Of a stretch of 64,000 nucleotides of DNA, positions 25,063 through 31,934 are shown one piece after another. How positions within the stretch are numbered: position 1 is the stretch's first letter; each line of letters opens with the position of its first letter. Made by a program: the position numbers and the translations under genes. Source of the stretch: a virus. The notes beneath the pieces were generated by a model, which saw only the letters and a program-made list of their open reading frames with translations, did not search any database and was not told where the DNA came from. The DNA lies in IMG/VR virus record IMGVR_UViG_3300033143_005193, positions 1 through 64,000 of that record; one strand, 5' to 3'.

Positions 25063-25890
25063 TTAATGATTATTATTCTTCACTACATTTTTTCCAATAA
25101 TCAAGAGTTCTTTATAATCTCCACGAAACTTCTTATTTGCTGAAATCAAACTTTTACGACAAACAAAATGTATCTCAAATTCATTTTCATATAATTCTAT
25201 AATGCTTTTATGGTGAGCATTTGTAGATATAATAAAAGCACCACGTTCGGATGCTTTTTTTAAACAATTTGATAAGCGAACCTGATCATCCCAAGAAAAC
25301 AATTTCTCGTTATACTTAATAAACGGATTACTACAATATTTAACAGTATAAGGCGGATCTACAAAAATCAAATCACCAGATGAAGCATCGTTAATTACTT
25401 CTTCAAAATCACAAGATTTTAGTTTCGCTTTCTTTAGTAATTTAGATATACCTTCAAAATCATCCTTTTTAAAAATAATATTTTTTCGATTACCACCATA
25501 CGGTACGTTAAATTCTCCCTTACGATTAACACGATATATCCCGTTAAAACAAGTTCTATTCAAATAAATAAAACGAGCAGCTCTTTCTACAAGAGATTCA
25601 GGCACAGAAGACCTTATAGTACAATAATAATCACTTGAATTGTTCTTTGCATGATAATTAAGAATTTCTGCAACTTTTTGCCAATCATCTCTGATTGCAA
25701 TATATGTATCTATAAGTTCAGTATTAATATCATTAAGAATGGCACAATCAGGAGCAAGATAAAAAAACACAGAACCACCGCCAAGAAATGGTTCTATATA
25801 CCTACCAGAAAATGAAGAAAAAATATCAGAATAACGTTTTATAAGCCAACGTTTTCCACCAGCCCATTTAAGAAATGGTGAAATACACAT
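25063..25890 (-). CDS. dam: Dam-type DNA adenine N6-methyltransferase
   Basis: 275 aa, the usual length for Dam. The AdoMet motifs are FLKWAGGKRWL (motif X) and YIEPFLGGGSVFFYL (motif I). RTCFNGIYRVNRKGEFNVPYGG is the Dam-specific target-recognition and base-flip region (quoted here in two parts: RTCFNGIYRVN and RKGEFNVPYGG). DLIFVDPPY is catalytic motif IV. It should methylate GATC, by family knowledge, protecting phage DNA from restriction or marking it. A degraded copy of its motif I region lies just upstream (25949-26068). Confidence 0.92.
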   Translation of the reverse strand: MCISPFLKWAGGKRWLIKRYSDIFSSFSGRYIEPFLGGGSVFFYLAPDCAILNDINTELIDTYIAIRDDWQKVAEILNYHAKNNSSDYYCTIRSSVPESLVERAARFIYLNRTCFNGIYRVNRKGEFNVPYGGNRKNIIFKKDDFEGISKLLKKAKLKSCDFEEVINDASSGDLIFVDPPYTVKYCSNPFIKYNEKLFSWDDQVRLSNCLKKASERGAFIISTNAHHKSIIELYENEFEIHFVCRKSLISANKKFRGDYKELLIIGKNVVKNNNH

Positions 25891-25948
25891 TATTTTGTAC
25901 CTCTTTGGTAATTATACTTTTTATTTCCGAAGCAATAGAGTTCTTTTG

Positions 25949-26068
25949 TCATTTCAACACATCATCTATAAGTTCTGTACTAATGTTACTAAGAATAGTA
26001 TAAAGATAGAAAAACATAAAACCACCAATAAATAGTTCCATATTTTCATCAAAAAACGAAAATTTTCT
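25949..26068 (-). pseudogene. Degraded fragment of the Dam motif I region
   Basis: Read on the minus strand in one frame, this gives KFSFFDENMELFIGGFMFFY then LYTILSNISTELIDD. It aligns with the intact Dam segment FSSFSGRYIEPFLGGGSVFF, then YLAPDCAILNDINTELIDT. The match covers about 33 residues. The fragment has no start and runs into a stop at 25949. It overlaps a different open frame that makes a 62-aa membrane protein. Confidence 0.75.
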
Positions 26069-26154
26069 ATCACGGACTCCAATTCTTTTACAAAATCATT
26101 AGCTTGATCAATCTCTTCTTTTATTTGTAAATTTTTTGGTTCTTCATTAATCAT
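25966..26154 (-). CDS. Small membrane protein partly overprinted on a dam fragment
   Basis: 62 aa. A charged helix (residues 1-33) is followed by a membrane segment (YLLVVLCFSIFILFLVTLV). The membrane part is encoded by the same DNA as the decayed dam fragment but in another frame, so it may have arisen by overprinting. The start overlaps the stop of the upstream MDFIIEC gene (ATGATTAA), which supports expression. Confidence 0.5.
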   Translation of the reverse strand: MINEEPKNLQIKEEIDQANDFVKELESVIENFRFLMKIWNYLLVVLCFSIFILFLVTLVQNL

Positions 26155-26287
26155 TTTCCCTTTTCCTGTTTATCACTTTATCTATAAGCACTAAAGAGCA
26201 AAAAATCAAAGATAACATAAAAAGTAAAGCAGCACAACCCCACATACATTTTAAAAAAGTTAAAATACATTCTATTATAAAGTCCAT
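26147..26287 (-). CDS. Small membrane protein, MDFILEC family
   Basis: 46 aa, beginning MDFIIECILTFLKCMWGCAA and ending in a basic tail (DKVINRKREND). The Lys-Gly turn of the other copies is Lys-Cys here. AGAGGAAAAATA precedes the ATG. It overlaps the next gene by 8 bases. Confidence 0.6.
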   Translation of the reverse strand: MDFIIECILTFLKCMWGCAALLFMLSLIFCSLVLIDKVINRKREND

Positions 26288-26310
26288 TATTTTTCCTCTA
26301 TCTTAATAAA

Positions 26311-26409
26311 TTATTGTTTCATTTTCTTTATCAAAATACTGGTAACAACAAACCCAAAAACAAACGAAACAACAAACGTAACAATTAAAAGTATAGAATA
26401 TAGTATCAT
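26311..26409 (-). CDS. Tiny single-pass membrane protein
   Basis: 32 aa (MILYSILLIVTFVVSFVFGF and a basic end IKKMKQ). It starts 2 bases after the upstream stop, with AAAAGGATTAATT as ribosome site. It is similar in plan to the 35-aa protein at 23556. Confidence 0.45.
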   Translation of the reverse strand: MILYSILLIVTFVVSFVFGFVVTSILIKKMKQ

Positions 26410-26411
26410 AA

Positions 26412-26648
26412 TTAATCCTTTTCTATCATATGACTCCAATATAAAACAACAGGATACTTAGCCCACGCCCAATTATTTTCATTTAATTGTTCTATTTTCC
26501 GTAAAAACATTCCTCTTTTATCATCTATATTCTTTAAAAGTAACCAAGTATTCCCCATACCATCACCCAAATCATCCACATCAGCTAGATACCTATAATA
26601 TTTAAAAACAAAAGGATTATCTATTAAAGAATCATAATCTGTTACCAT
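26412..26648 (-). CDS. Hypothetical soluble protein
   Basis: 78 aa, rich in aromatic residues (FVFKYYRYLADVDDL, NNWAWAKYPVVLYW). No Cys and no membrane segment. AAAAGGAAAAGAA precedes the start. The aromatic Trp-Pro ending recalls the small KOW-like proteins nearby, but the match is not convincing. Confidence 0.5.
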   Translation of the reverse strand: MVTDYDSLIDNPFVFKYYRYLADVDDLGDGMGNTWLLLKNIDDKRGMFLRKIEQLNENNWAWAKYPVVLYWSHMIEKD

Positions 26649-26681
26649 TCATTTCTTTTCCTATTTTTCTGAAGAAGTTTA

Positions 26682-27164
26682 CTATTTACCCAAAAACACA
26701 ACTTTAATGTTTTTCCTCTTCCCTATCTCCATAGCCTCTTTTTTCTTCCCAACATATATATCCAAACTTTTCTTATAACGTCTATTCATTAAATCATTAA
26801 CATACCTTACACCATACCCCTGTATATATACACGACCACCAAGCCAGTGCATATAGTCCATACTAACAGCACATGTTTTACCAGATACAGGTTTTTCCAT
26901 TATAGCAGTATTATTATTGTCATCATTTGTTTCATTCTTGGCATTAGTATATGCTGTTATGGTCATATCAGCAGAAATATACTGCATAGGTACAGTATTC
27001 TCTTCAATTTTTTTAACCATTTCATATATATTATTATTTATCTTATATATATTACTATCCATTTCATGTATATTTTTATTTATCTTATATATATTATTGA
27101 TTATACCACCACTAATAATAATACAGATTACAATTGCTATTGTAATAAATTTATTTGATATCAT
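26682..27164 (-). CDS. Membrane-anchored 3D-domain protein (MltA-like double-psi barrel)
   Basis: 160 aa. Residues 5-25 are a signal anchor; residues 25-55 are a KIN-N-I repeated helix; from residue about 68 a 3D domain follows: MTITAYT, KTCAVSMDYM, GGRVYIQGYG, VNDLM and SLDIYVGKKKEAMEIG. The Asp residues after AVS, V-N and L-D correspond to the three that name the family, related to lytic transglycosylase MltA and Bacillus stationary-phase muralytic factors. It probably acts on the cell wall from the outer face of the inner membrane. Its start overlaps the previous stop by TAATG. Confidence 0.75.
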   Translation of the reverse strand: MISNKFITIAIVICIIISGGIINNIYKINKNIHEMDSNIYKINNNIYEMVKKIEENTVPMQYISADMTITAYTNAKNETNDDNNNTAIMEKPVSGKTCAVSMDYMHWLGGRVYIQGYGVRYVNDLMNRRYKKSLDIYVGKKKEAMEIGKRKNIKVVFLGK

Positions 27165-27397
27165 TATATTTCAAGATCCTGTAGGACGTCACGGAAAATG
27201 TTCTGTTTGTTTATATAAACAATATCATTTACAGGCCATTTATACTTGTTTTCCTCTACTTTAAAATATTTTTTATCTTCATCATATTTTTGAAATGTCA
27301 TGGATTTTTTAAGGAATTGTTTCATATTTTCTGTAAGTCCGATAAACTTATAATGTTTTGTATCACCACCCATTCTAACAGTATATCCTTCTTTCAT
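27164..27397 (-). CDS. Small beta protein, KOW/SH3-like, copy 1
   Basis: 77 aa. It starts YTVRMGGDTKHYKFIGLTEN, then SMTFQKY, YFKVEENKYKWPVNDIVY. The same order is found in the protein at 28036, so the two are paralogs. The beta-rich pattern with Gly-Leu turn and Trp-Pro suggests a small barrel of the SH3 type. AGAAGGAGATAG is the ribosome site. Role unknown. Confidence 0.6.
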   Translation of the reverse strand: MKEGYTVRMGGDTKHYKFIGLTENMKQFLKKSMTFQKYDEDKKYFKVEENKYKWPVNDIVYINKQNIFRDVLQDLEI

Positions 27398-27434
27398 ATT
27401 ACTATCTCCTTCTCTTTTTCATTATCATAATACT

Positions 27435-27611
27435 TTAGAATAAATTAAATTCTTTTATAAATAAAACCATTATATATACATATACAGGCATAATAAAAAA
27501 TGCAAAAAGTAACATCATTCCGATAACATCATTATTTATAGGATTTTTTCTTGCAATAATAATAGTTATTATTGGCCATAATAGTGTCGGTATTACTATT
27601 TCCCAATACAT
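27435..27611 (-). CDS. Small two-pass membrane protein
   Basis: 58 aa. Segments IVIPTLLWPIITIIIA and MLLFAFFIMPVYVYIMVLFI are joined by a short polar loop (RKNPINNDV). The length, two passes and absent signal peptide suit a holin or inner-membrane modulator. Its start lies 6 bases after the next upstream stop. Confidence 0.5.
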   Translation of the reverse strand: MYWEIVIPTLLWPIITIIIARKNPINNDVIGMMLLFAFFIMPVYVYIMVLFIKEFNLF

Positions 27612-27616
27612 TATAT

Positions 27617-27793
27617 TTATTTCTCCGAAAGTAAAACAGCCATTGCTATACCAGCAAATATGATACCAGCAACGGTGATTACAGTTAATGGTGCTTCACT
27701 CAACTTTTGTAATGGAAGAGATCCAAGCAAATACTTGTTTACACCTATTAAAATTAAATACACAAATATAAGATCAACAATTTTTTTTATCAT
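27617..27793 (-). CDS. Small two-pass membrane protein
   Basis: 58 aa. Apolar segments near residues 5-20 (VDLIFVYLILIGV) and 36-54 (LTVITVAGIIFAGIAMAV) are linked by a polar loop with Pro. GAGAGGATATAA precedes the ATG at 27793. It is one of three consecutive tiny membrane genes, and there is no similarity to the MDFILEC family. Confidence 0.5.
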   Translation of the reverse strand: MIKKIVDLIFVYLILIGVNKYLLGSLPLQKLSEAPLTVITVAGIIFAGIAMAVLLSEK

Positions 27794-27811
27794 TATATCC
27801 TCTCAAATCTT

Positions 27812-27976
27812 TTAATTTTTAATGGTCTTATATACTACTTTAATCATCCAAATCAAAAGTAAAAGTTTAATAGTTGTAACAACAGGTTTATCCTCAAATC
27901 TATTAGTCCAGGAATCTAACAAAGTCTCGATCTTATCTTCGAATTTACCGATTCCACTTTTTTCTGTGTTTTCCAT
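27812..27976 (-). CDS. Small membrane protein with polar N-terminal helix
   Basis: 54 aa from ATG at 27976 (MENTEKSGIGKFEDKIETLL). A longer frame begins at 28003, but that is inside the promoter -10, while AAAGGAGAATA is well placed for 27976. One membrane segment (VVTTIKLLLLIWMIKVVY) is at the C terminus. Confidence 0.55.
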   Translation of the reverse strand: MENTEKSGIGKFEDKIETLLDSWTNRFEDKPVVTTIKLLLLIWMIKVVYKTIKN

Positions 27977-28001
27977 TTTTTTATATTCTCCTTTCATTAT
28001 C

Positions 28002-28030
28002 ATAATACCAAAAATAACATTTTTTGTAAA
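28002..28030 (-). promoter_or_regulatory. Early-type promoter
   Basis: On the minus strand TTTACA (28025-28030), 17 bases, TATTAT (28002-28007), 26 bases before the ATG at 27976. Likely drives part of the small-gene cluster. Confidence 0.7.
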
Positions 28031-28035
28031 CTTCT

Positions 28036-28296
28036 TTATATTCTTAATTCCTTTTCTAAATCAATGTTAAATATATTTTTTTTACTATACCATATAATAT
28101 CTTTTGTAGGCCAAGTCCAATAATTTTCTTCTACATAAAATCTATCTTTTTCATATCCAAATTTTTTAAAAGTCATTGTTTTATCACGCCAACTATACAT
28201 TTTTTTACTTAATCCTATAATAGGCCAATTACCACAATTGTTATAATATTCTTTTTTTAACCCTACTTTTATTTTGTCACCTGGATTGATTTTCAT
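28036..28296 (-). CDS. Small beta protein, KOW/SH3-like, copy 2
   Basis: 86 aa. MKINPGDKIKVGLKKEYY begins like a KOW-type strand pair. PIIGLSKKM, TMTFKKFGY, FYVEENYWTWPTKDIIWY then repeat the order of the protein at 27164. AAAGGAATGATAT precedes the ATG. It is the first gene after the repeat-rich noncoding region. Confidence 0.6.
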   Translation of the reverse strand: MKINPGDKIKVGLKKEYYNNCGNWPIIGLSKKMYSWRDKTMTFKKFGYEKDRFYVEENYWTWPTKDIIWYSKKNIFNIDLEKELRI

Positions 28297-28332
28297 ATAT
28301 CATTCCTTTCAAAATCAATGTTTTATTATGTA

Positions 28333-28361
28333 TATTTACCATATATAATACAATATGTAAA
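28333..28361 (-). promoter_or_regulatory. Possible early promoter
   Basis: On the minus strand TTTACA (28356-28361), 17 bases, TAAATA (28333-28338), 37 bases before the ATG at 28296. Confidence 0.5.
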
Positions 28362-28376
28362 TATGGAATGTTTTAA

Positions 28377-28740
28377 AGAGATTAGAATTGAAATGATGTA
28401 TTGTTTTAAAAAAGATTGGGGTTGAAATAGAAAATGGCCCCGCATTGATGTATTGTTTTAAAAAAGATTGGGGTTGAAATAGAAAATGGCCCCGCATCGC
28501 AAAATTTTATTGAAAGAGATTGGAGCTAAAATGGAAAATGGCCCCGCATCAATGTATTGTTTTAAAAAAGATTGGGGCTGAAATAGAAAATGGCCCCGCA
28601 TCGCAAAATTTTACATGTGAGTATGCCTTAAAAAAGATTGGGGCTGAAATAGAAAATGGCCCCGCATCGCAAAATTATATTGAAAAAGATTGTGACCAGA
28701 ACCCAAAATGGCCCCGCATTGCAAAATTTTACATGTGAGT
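28377..28740 (+). repeat. Array of GGGGC/GGCCCC hairpin units
   Basis: About six units of roughly 50-65 bp. The core is AAAAAAGATTGGGGC, then TGAAATAGAAAAT, then GGCCCCGCAT, and most units add CGCAAAATTTTA. GGGGC and GCCCC can pair over a loop of about 14 bases, so each unit can form a stem-loop. The last unit is degenerate. Two frames cross the array, but they simply repeat and lack ribosome sites. Confidence 0.8.
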
Positions 28741-28864
28741 ATGTGCCCCCGTTGATCCCCATACCCCCACCCCCCAAAACTTTTTCCACCCCGGACTATT
28801 TTTTCCTAATGATTTCAATTATTTATCAAATTCGCATAAAATTAGGTTTTTTTTGGTATTTATT

Positions 28865-28928
28865 AATTTTTTCTTAATTTTTTCTTAATTTTTTCTTAAT
28901 TTTTTCTTAATTTTTTCTTAATTTTTTT
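28865..28928 (+). repeat. 11-bp tandem repeat, AATTTTTTCTT
   Basis: Five consecutive exact units and a partial sixth. It has only one C per unit and would melt easily, and it directly precedes the iteron array. Confidence 0.9.
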
Positions 28929-28930
28929 AC

Positions 28931-29178
28931 TGAATGTAATATTGCATTCATTAGTTGAATGGTATTCATTAGCTGAATGGTATTCATTAGCTGAATGGTA
29001 TTCATTAGCTGAATGGTATTCATTAGTTGAATGGTATTCATTAGTTGAATGGTATATGAACATCATACATTGACTGAATGGTATTCATTAATTGAATGTA
29101 ATTCATTAATTGAATAGTATTCACCGACTGAATGTAATTCATACCAACGGCTGAATGTAATTCATTAATTGAATGGTA
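28931..29178 (+). repeat. Iteron array, about 13 units of TGAATGGTATTCATTAGC
   Basis: Thirteen units, mostly 18 bp, four longer or altered. Each unit contains TGAAT-GGT-ATTCA, an inverted repeat with five-base arms. The first six units are almost identical; later units vary in the last three bases (AGC, AGT, AAT, GAC). Short directly repeated dyads are typical binding sites for replication initiators or partition proteins. Confidence 0.9.
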
Positions 29179-29205
29179 TTATATTACTTTAAATCAACCT
29201 AAAGA

Positions 29206-29228
29206 CGCTTAGTAGTAACTACTAAGCG
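29206..29228. repeat. 23-bp perfect palindrome
   Basis: Arms of 11 bases, CGCTTAGTAGT and ACTACTAAGCG, around one central base. No T-run follows, so it does not look like a terminator; a dimeric protein site or cruciform is more likely. Confidence 0.9.
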
Positions 29229-29299
29229 AAGTAAATTTTTAGAGAAGACTTCTTTACTTCCAAGAGAAGACTTCCCCCTAGGTAAGAAATTTTTTATCT

Positions 29300-30405
29300 G
29301 ATGGTTTATGCGCCTATAGGGGAAAATGAGACCAATTTACCCTAATTTGAGCTTATTTCCTTAAAATACAAAAGAATTAGATCAAATTAATATATTTTTT
29401 ATACCATATTATACCATAATTTTTTATGCGCCCATAGGGAAAAATGAGACCCTTATAACACCTTTTCTTTATTTTATAAGGATTTCCTAAATTTGATCTA
29501 AAAACATTGAAAACAAAGAAAAAGATAACCAAAACTTGTTAAGAAAAATATAGCATTTTTTATTGATTTTAGACTTTTATTGATATTAAAGGAAAATGGA
29601 TCAAGTGGGTGAGGTTTGGCCCTATGGCAGAGACCAGTATATAAGGAAAATTCCTTAGTAAAAAATACTAAATTTGGTCTGATTTTATTAATATTAAAGG
29701 AAATAAGCTTAATTTTAGCTAAAAAAGTGAGGTCTGGCCCTATGGCGGCATAAAATGATGAAAAATTGAAAAACATTGATATTAAAGGAAAATGGATTAA
29801 GTGGGTAAGGTTTGGCCCTATGGCAGAGACAAAAATATGGTTAAGTGGGTTTAGTATTTTTTACTAAGCTTAATCTGATTTTATTAATATTAAAGGAATT
29901 GAGCTTAATTTAAGCTAAATTTGGTTAGATTTGGCCCTATGGCAGAGACCAGGATATAAGAGATCTTTTTTAGTATTTTTTACTTAATTTAATCTGATTT
30001 TATTAATATTAAAGGAATTGAGCTTAATTTAAGCTAAATTTGGTTAGATTTGGCCCTATGGTGGCATAAAATGATGAAAAATACTTAATTTGGTCTGATT
30101 TTATTAATATTAAAGGAATTGAGCTTAATTTAAGCTAAATTTGGTTAGGTTTGGCCCTATGGCAGTTACCGGATTAATAAAAATTTTCCTTAGTAAAAAA
30201 TACTAAATTTAATCTAAAAATGTTGAAAATAAAGAAATTGAGCTTAAATTAAGCTAAAAAAGTGAGGTTTGGCCCTATGGCGGAGACAAAAATATGACCA
30301 GGGAGGCTTAGTATTTTTTACTAAGCTTAATCTGATTTTATTAATATTAAAGGAATTGAGCTTAATTTAAGCTCAATTTGGTTAGGTTTGGCCCTATGGC
30401 AGTTA
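29300..30405 (+). repeat. Eight long repeats of about 110-125 bp with GGCCCTATGG core
   Basis: The core TTTGGCCCTATGGCAG (or GCGG, GTGG) recurs near 29616, 29735, 29811, 29930, 30049, 30149, 30270 and 30389. Between cores are TTAGTATTTTTTACT (hairpin), CTGATTTTATTAATATTAAA and the palindrome AGCTTAATTTAAGCT. Two related sequences, GCGCCTATAGGGG near 29310 and GCGCCCATAGGG near 29430, are inverted with respect to the core. No coding potential is seen. Confidence 0.85.
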
Positions 30406-30676
30406 ACCAACTACCCAACTACCCCGTTACACAGTTAACCAATTAACACGTTTAAGTAAATGAAGTATGTTTTGTGAACAATATTCATTAAATGAACTTG
30501 AGATGGAAAATGAGTTCTATGTGTTGTTTGGGTGGGTGAAGATTATACAGTGTCCCAATTTTTCCAATAATTTTCGACATTTACAACATTTTTAACAATT
30601 AATCCAACAATTTTTCCAACAATAGCCACAATTTTTCTAATAATTTCCAATAGTTACAACAATTTTAACAATTAAT

Positions 30677-30726
30677 CCAGCCAATAATACCAGCCAATAA
30701 TACCAGCCAATAATACCAGCCAATAA
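30677..30726 (+). repeat. 13-bp tandem repeat CCAGCCAATAATA
   Basis: Nearly four units. Just before them the sequence ACAATTTTTCCAACAATT is also loosely repeated (30560-30670). No gene is involved. Confidence 0.85.
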
Positions 30727-30862
30727 ATCATATTATATTATATTACTTTATTTGCTTAAAAAAAATCTAACAATACCTTTTCACCATCATAATCATTATA
30801 ACAACATCCATTATAATACTTGTTTTATTTGACTTAAAGAAAATTAAATAAAAATAATTATT

Positions 30863-30976
30863 TTTTATGTTTACATTTTCTAAAATTCTGTTATAATAAG
30901 CATGGGTTCGCGCGGGGAAAGATATAGCATTAGGGAATAGGATATTGTTAGTATGATAGAATAATGGAATGAAATA
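30863..30976 (+). repeat. 114-bp exact direct repeat, right copy
   Basis: Identical to 12334-12447. The two copies are 18.5 kb apart in the same orientation and enclose the RCC1 array, the small early genes and the repeat region. Confidence 0.95.
30870..30897 (+). promoter_or_regulatory. Promoter reading into a C-free tract, second copy
   Basis: TTTACA (30870-30875), 16 bases, TATAAT (30892-30897). As at the left copy, it points into noncoding DNA and then against leftward genes. Confidence 0.75.
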
Positions 30977-31118
30977 TATTAGAATAATGTTAGGATGATA
31001 GAATGAAATATTAGATTGTTAGAAGAATATTAGGATATGATTGTTAGGATATTAATATTGTTAGAATGTTAGGGGGGATTTTAAGATAATATGAATGTTA
31101 GAATATTAGGATGTTGGA
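30929..31118 (+). other. 190-nt tract without cytosine on the + strand
   Basis: No C between 30928 and 31119. The words differ from the left tract after the shared 114 bp (TTAGGATGATAGAATGA and AGAATGTTAGGGGGGA), so the C-free property is kept although the sequence is not. Confidence 0.9.
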
Positions 31119-31121
31119 CTC

Positions 31122-31367
31122 TCAATAATTATTCTTTAGAATATCATAACTTTTGTTCTTTACATATAAGGCGAATTCTTTAGATGTTTTCTCATCAAAT
31201 CCATCATTATAATATGATCTAAATACCTCATCTTGTATAATACTTATCATTTTACCATAACCATTCTTTCCTATAAAATTTGGAATTTTATTCTTTATAA
31301 GTGATTTTATATATATAGATGTTATGGTATCAAGTTCTTCTTTTCTTTCTTTTGATAAATCTTTCAT
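31122..31367 (-). CDS. Hypothetical helical protein
   Basis: 81 aa, helical and charged (MKDLSKERKEELDTITSIYI, then GFDEKTSKEFALYVKNK). Its ATG overlaps the stop of the upstream gene by one base (TAATG). It is the last gene of a three-gene leftward unit. No family recognised. Confidence 0.5.
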   Translation of the reverse strand: MKDLSKERKEELDTITSIYIKSLIKNKIPNFIGKNGYGKMISIIQDEVFRSYYNDGFDEKTSKEFALYVKNKSYDILKNNY

Positions 31368-31615
31368 TAAAAATCTTTTCCTTTTATAATAAGATCACAT
31401 GAGGGAAAATCTACATAAGATGGACTTTCGATTTCATAAGAAGATTTATCTTGATAAAAACATTCTAGTATAGGATCTTCTTGTAGAATCATTCTACGTT
31501 TAGGTAATCTATAATCTTTTATATCATTATCATATAAATCTTTTTGTATAATATTCAAATACCTTTTAAACATTTCTAATAATTGTTGTTTGATTATTAT
31601 ATCGTAATAACCCAT
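31367..31615 (-). CDS. Hypothetical protein
   Basis: 82 aa. An N-terminal amphipathic helix (YYDIIIKQQLLEMFKRYLNI) is followed by a polar region with RLPKRRMILQEDPILECF. AAGGATTTTATAAT precedes the start. No family recognised. Confidence 0.5.
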   Translation of the reverse strand: MGYYDIIIKQQLLEMFKRYLNIIQKDLYDNDIKDYRLPKRRMILQEDPILECFYQDKSSYEIESPSYVDFPSCDLIIKGKDF

Positions 31616-31630
31616 ATTATAAAATCCTTA

Positions 31631-31876
31631 TTATAATAATACAATGTCTTCAATAATATCTGGATAAATACTACAATGTTCACTATAATAATACATTAGA
31701 TTTCCAGTATCATCAAATTCTGTAGTACATTTTTTTAGGTGAAATTGATCTGTTTTAACATAAAAATATTGATCACCGTATTGATCGTAACCAATACCAT
31801 CTACTATGAGAAAATCATAATGAATATGATTATTACTTATTGGTCTTACTTTATCACCTTTTTTAAATTTTCCCAT
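31631..31876 (-). CDS. Small beta protein, KOW/SH3-like
   Basis: 81 aa. The start MGKFKKGDKVRPISNNHIHY resembles a KOW-type beta hairpin; GDQYFYVKTDQFHLKK continues the strand pattern. It is probably a small SH3-like barrel, as also proposed for the genes at 27164 and 28036, but it is not clearly a paralog. AAGGAGATAAAATT is a strong ribosome site behind the promoter at 31906. Confidence 0.55.
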   Translation of the reverse strand: MGKFKKGDKVRPISNNHIHYDFLIVDGIGYDQYGDQYFYVKTDQFHLKKCTTEFDDTGNLMYYYSEHCSIYPDIIEDIVLL

Positions 31877-31905
31877 AATTTTATCTCCTTATTATGATAG
31901 AAAAT

Positions 31906-31934
31906 ATGGTATCACAATATGGGTTTAAAGTAAA
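31906..31934 (-). promoter_or_regulatory. Early-type promoter with extended -10
   Basis: On the minus strand TTTACT (31929-31934), 17 bases, TACCAT (31906-31911) preceded by TGA, which makes an extended -10. It overlaps the 3' end of the upstream gene and drives the three genes 31876-31122. Confidence 0.55.

Larger units (their letters stand above)
28297..31121. other. 2.8-kb region without genes, built from several repeat families
   Basis: No frame here has a ribosome site, start and protein-like composition. In order it holds a promoter, a hairpin array, an 11-bp T-rich array, 13 iterons of about 18 bp, a 23-bp palindrome, eight repeats of about 110-125 bp, a short 13-bp array, and the second promoter plus C-free tract. 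Such an arrangement (iterons next to very AT-rich repeats) is typical of replication origins or partition sites; the assignment is inference. Confidence 0.7.

Noticed and set aside
26847-27264. Two rightward Ile/Tyr-rich frames
   Set aside because: They are antisense to the 3D-domain gene and its neighbour, which have clear motifs and coupled starts.
28520-28877. Two overlapping rightward open frames in the hairpin array
   Set aside because: They repeat the array units (KKIGAEIENGPASQN), have no ribosome site and end in low-complexity DNA.
28931-29178. CRISPR array
   Set aside because: The 18-bp units are contiguous with no unique spacers and no cas genes are present.
29498-29776. 92-aa leftward frame in the repeat region
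   Set aside because: It crosses two of the long noncoding repeats and has no ribosome site or recognisable protein composition.
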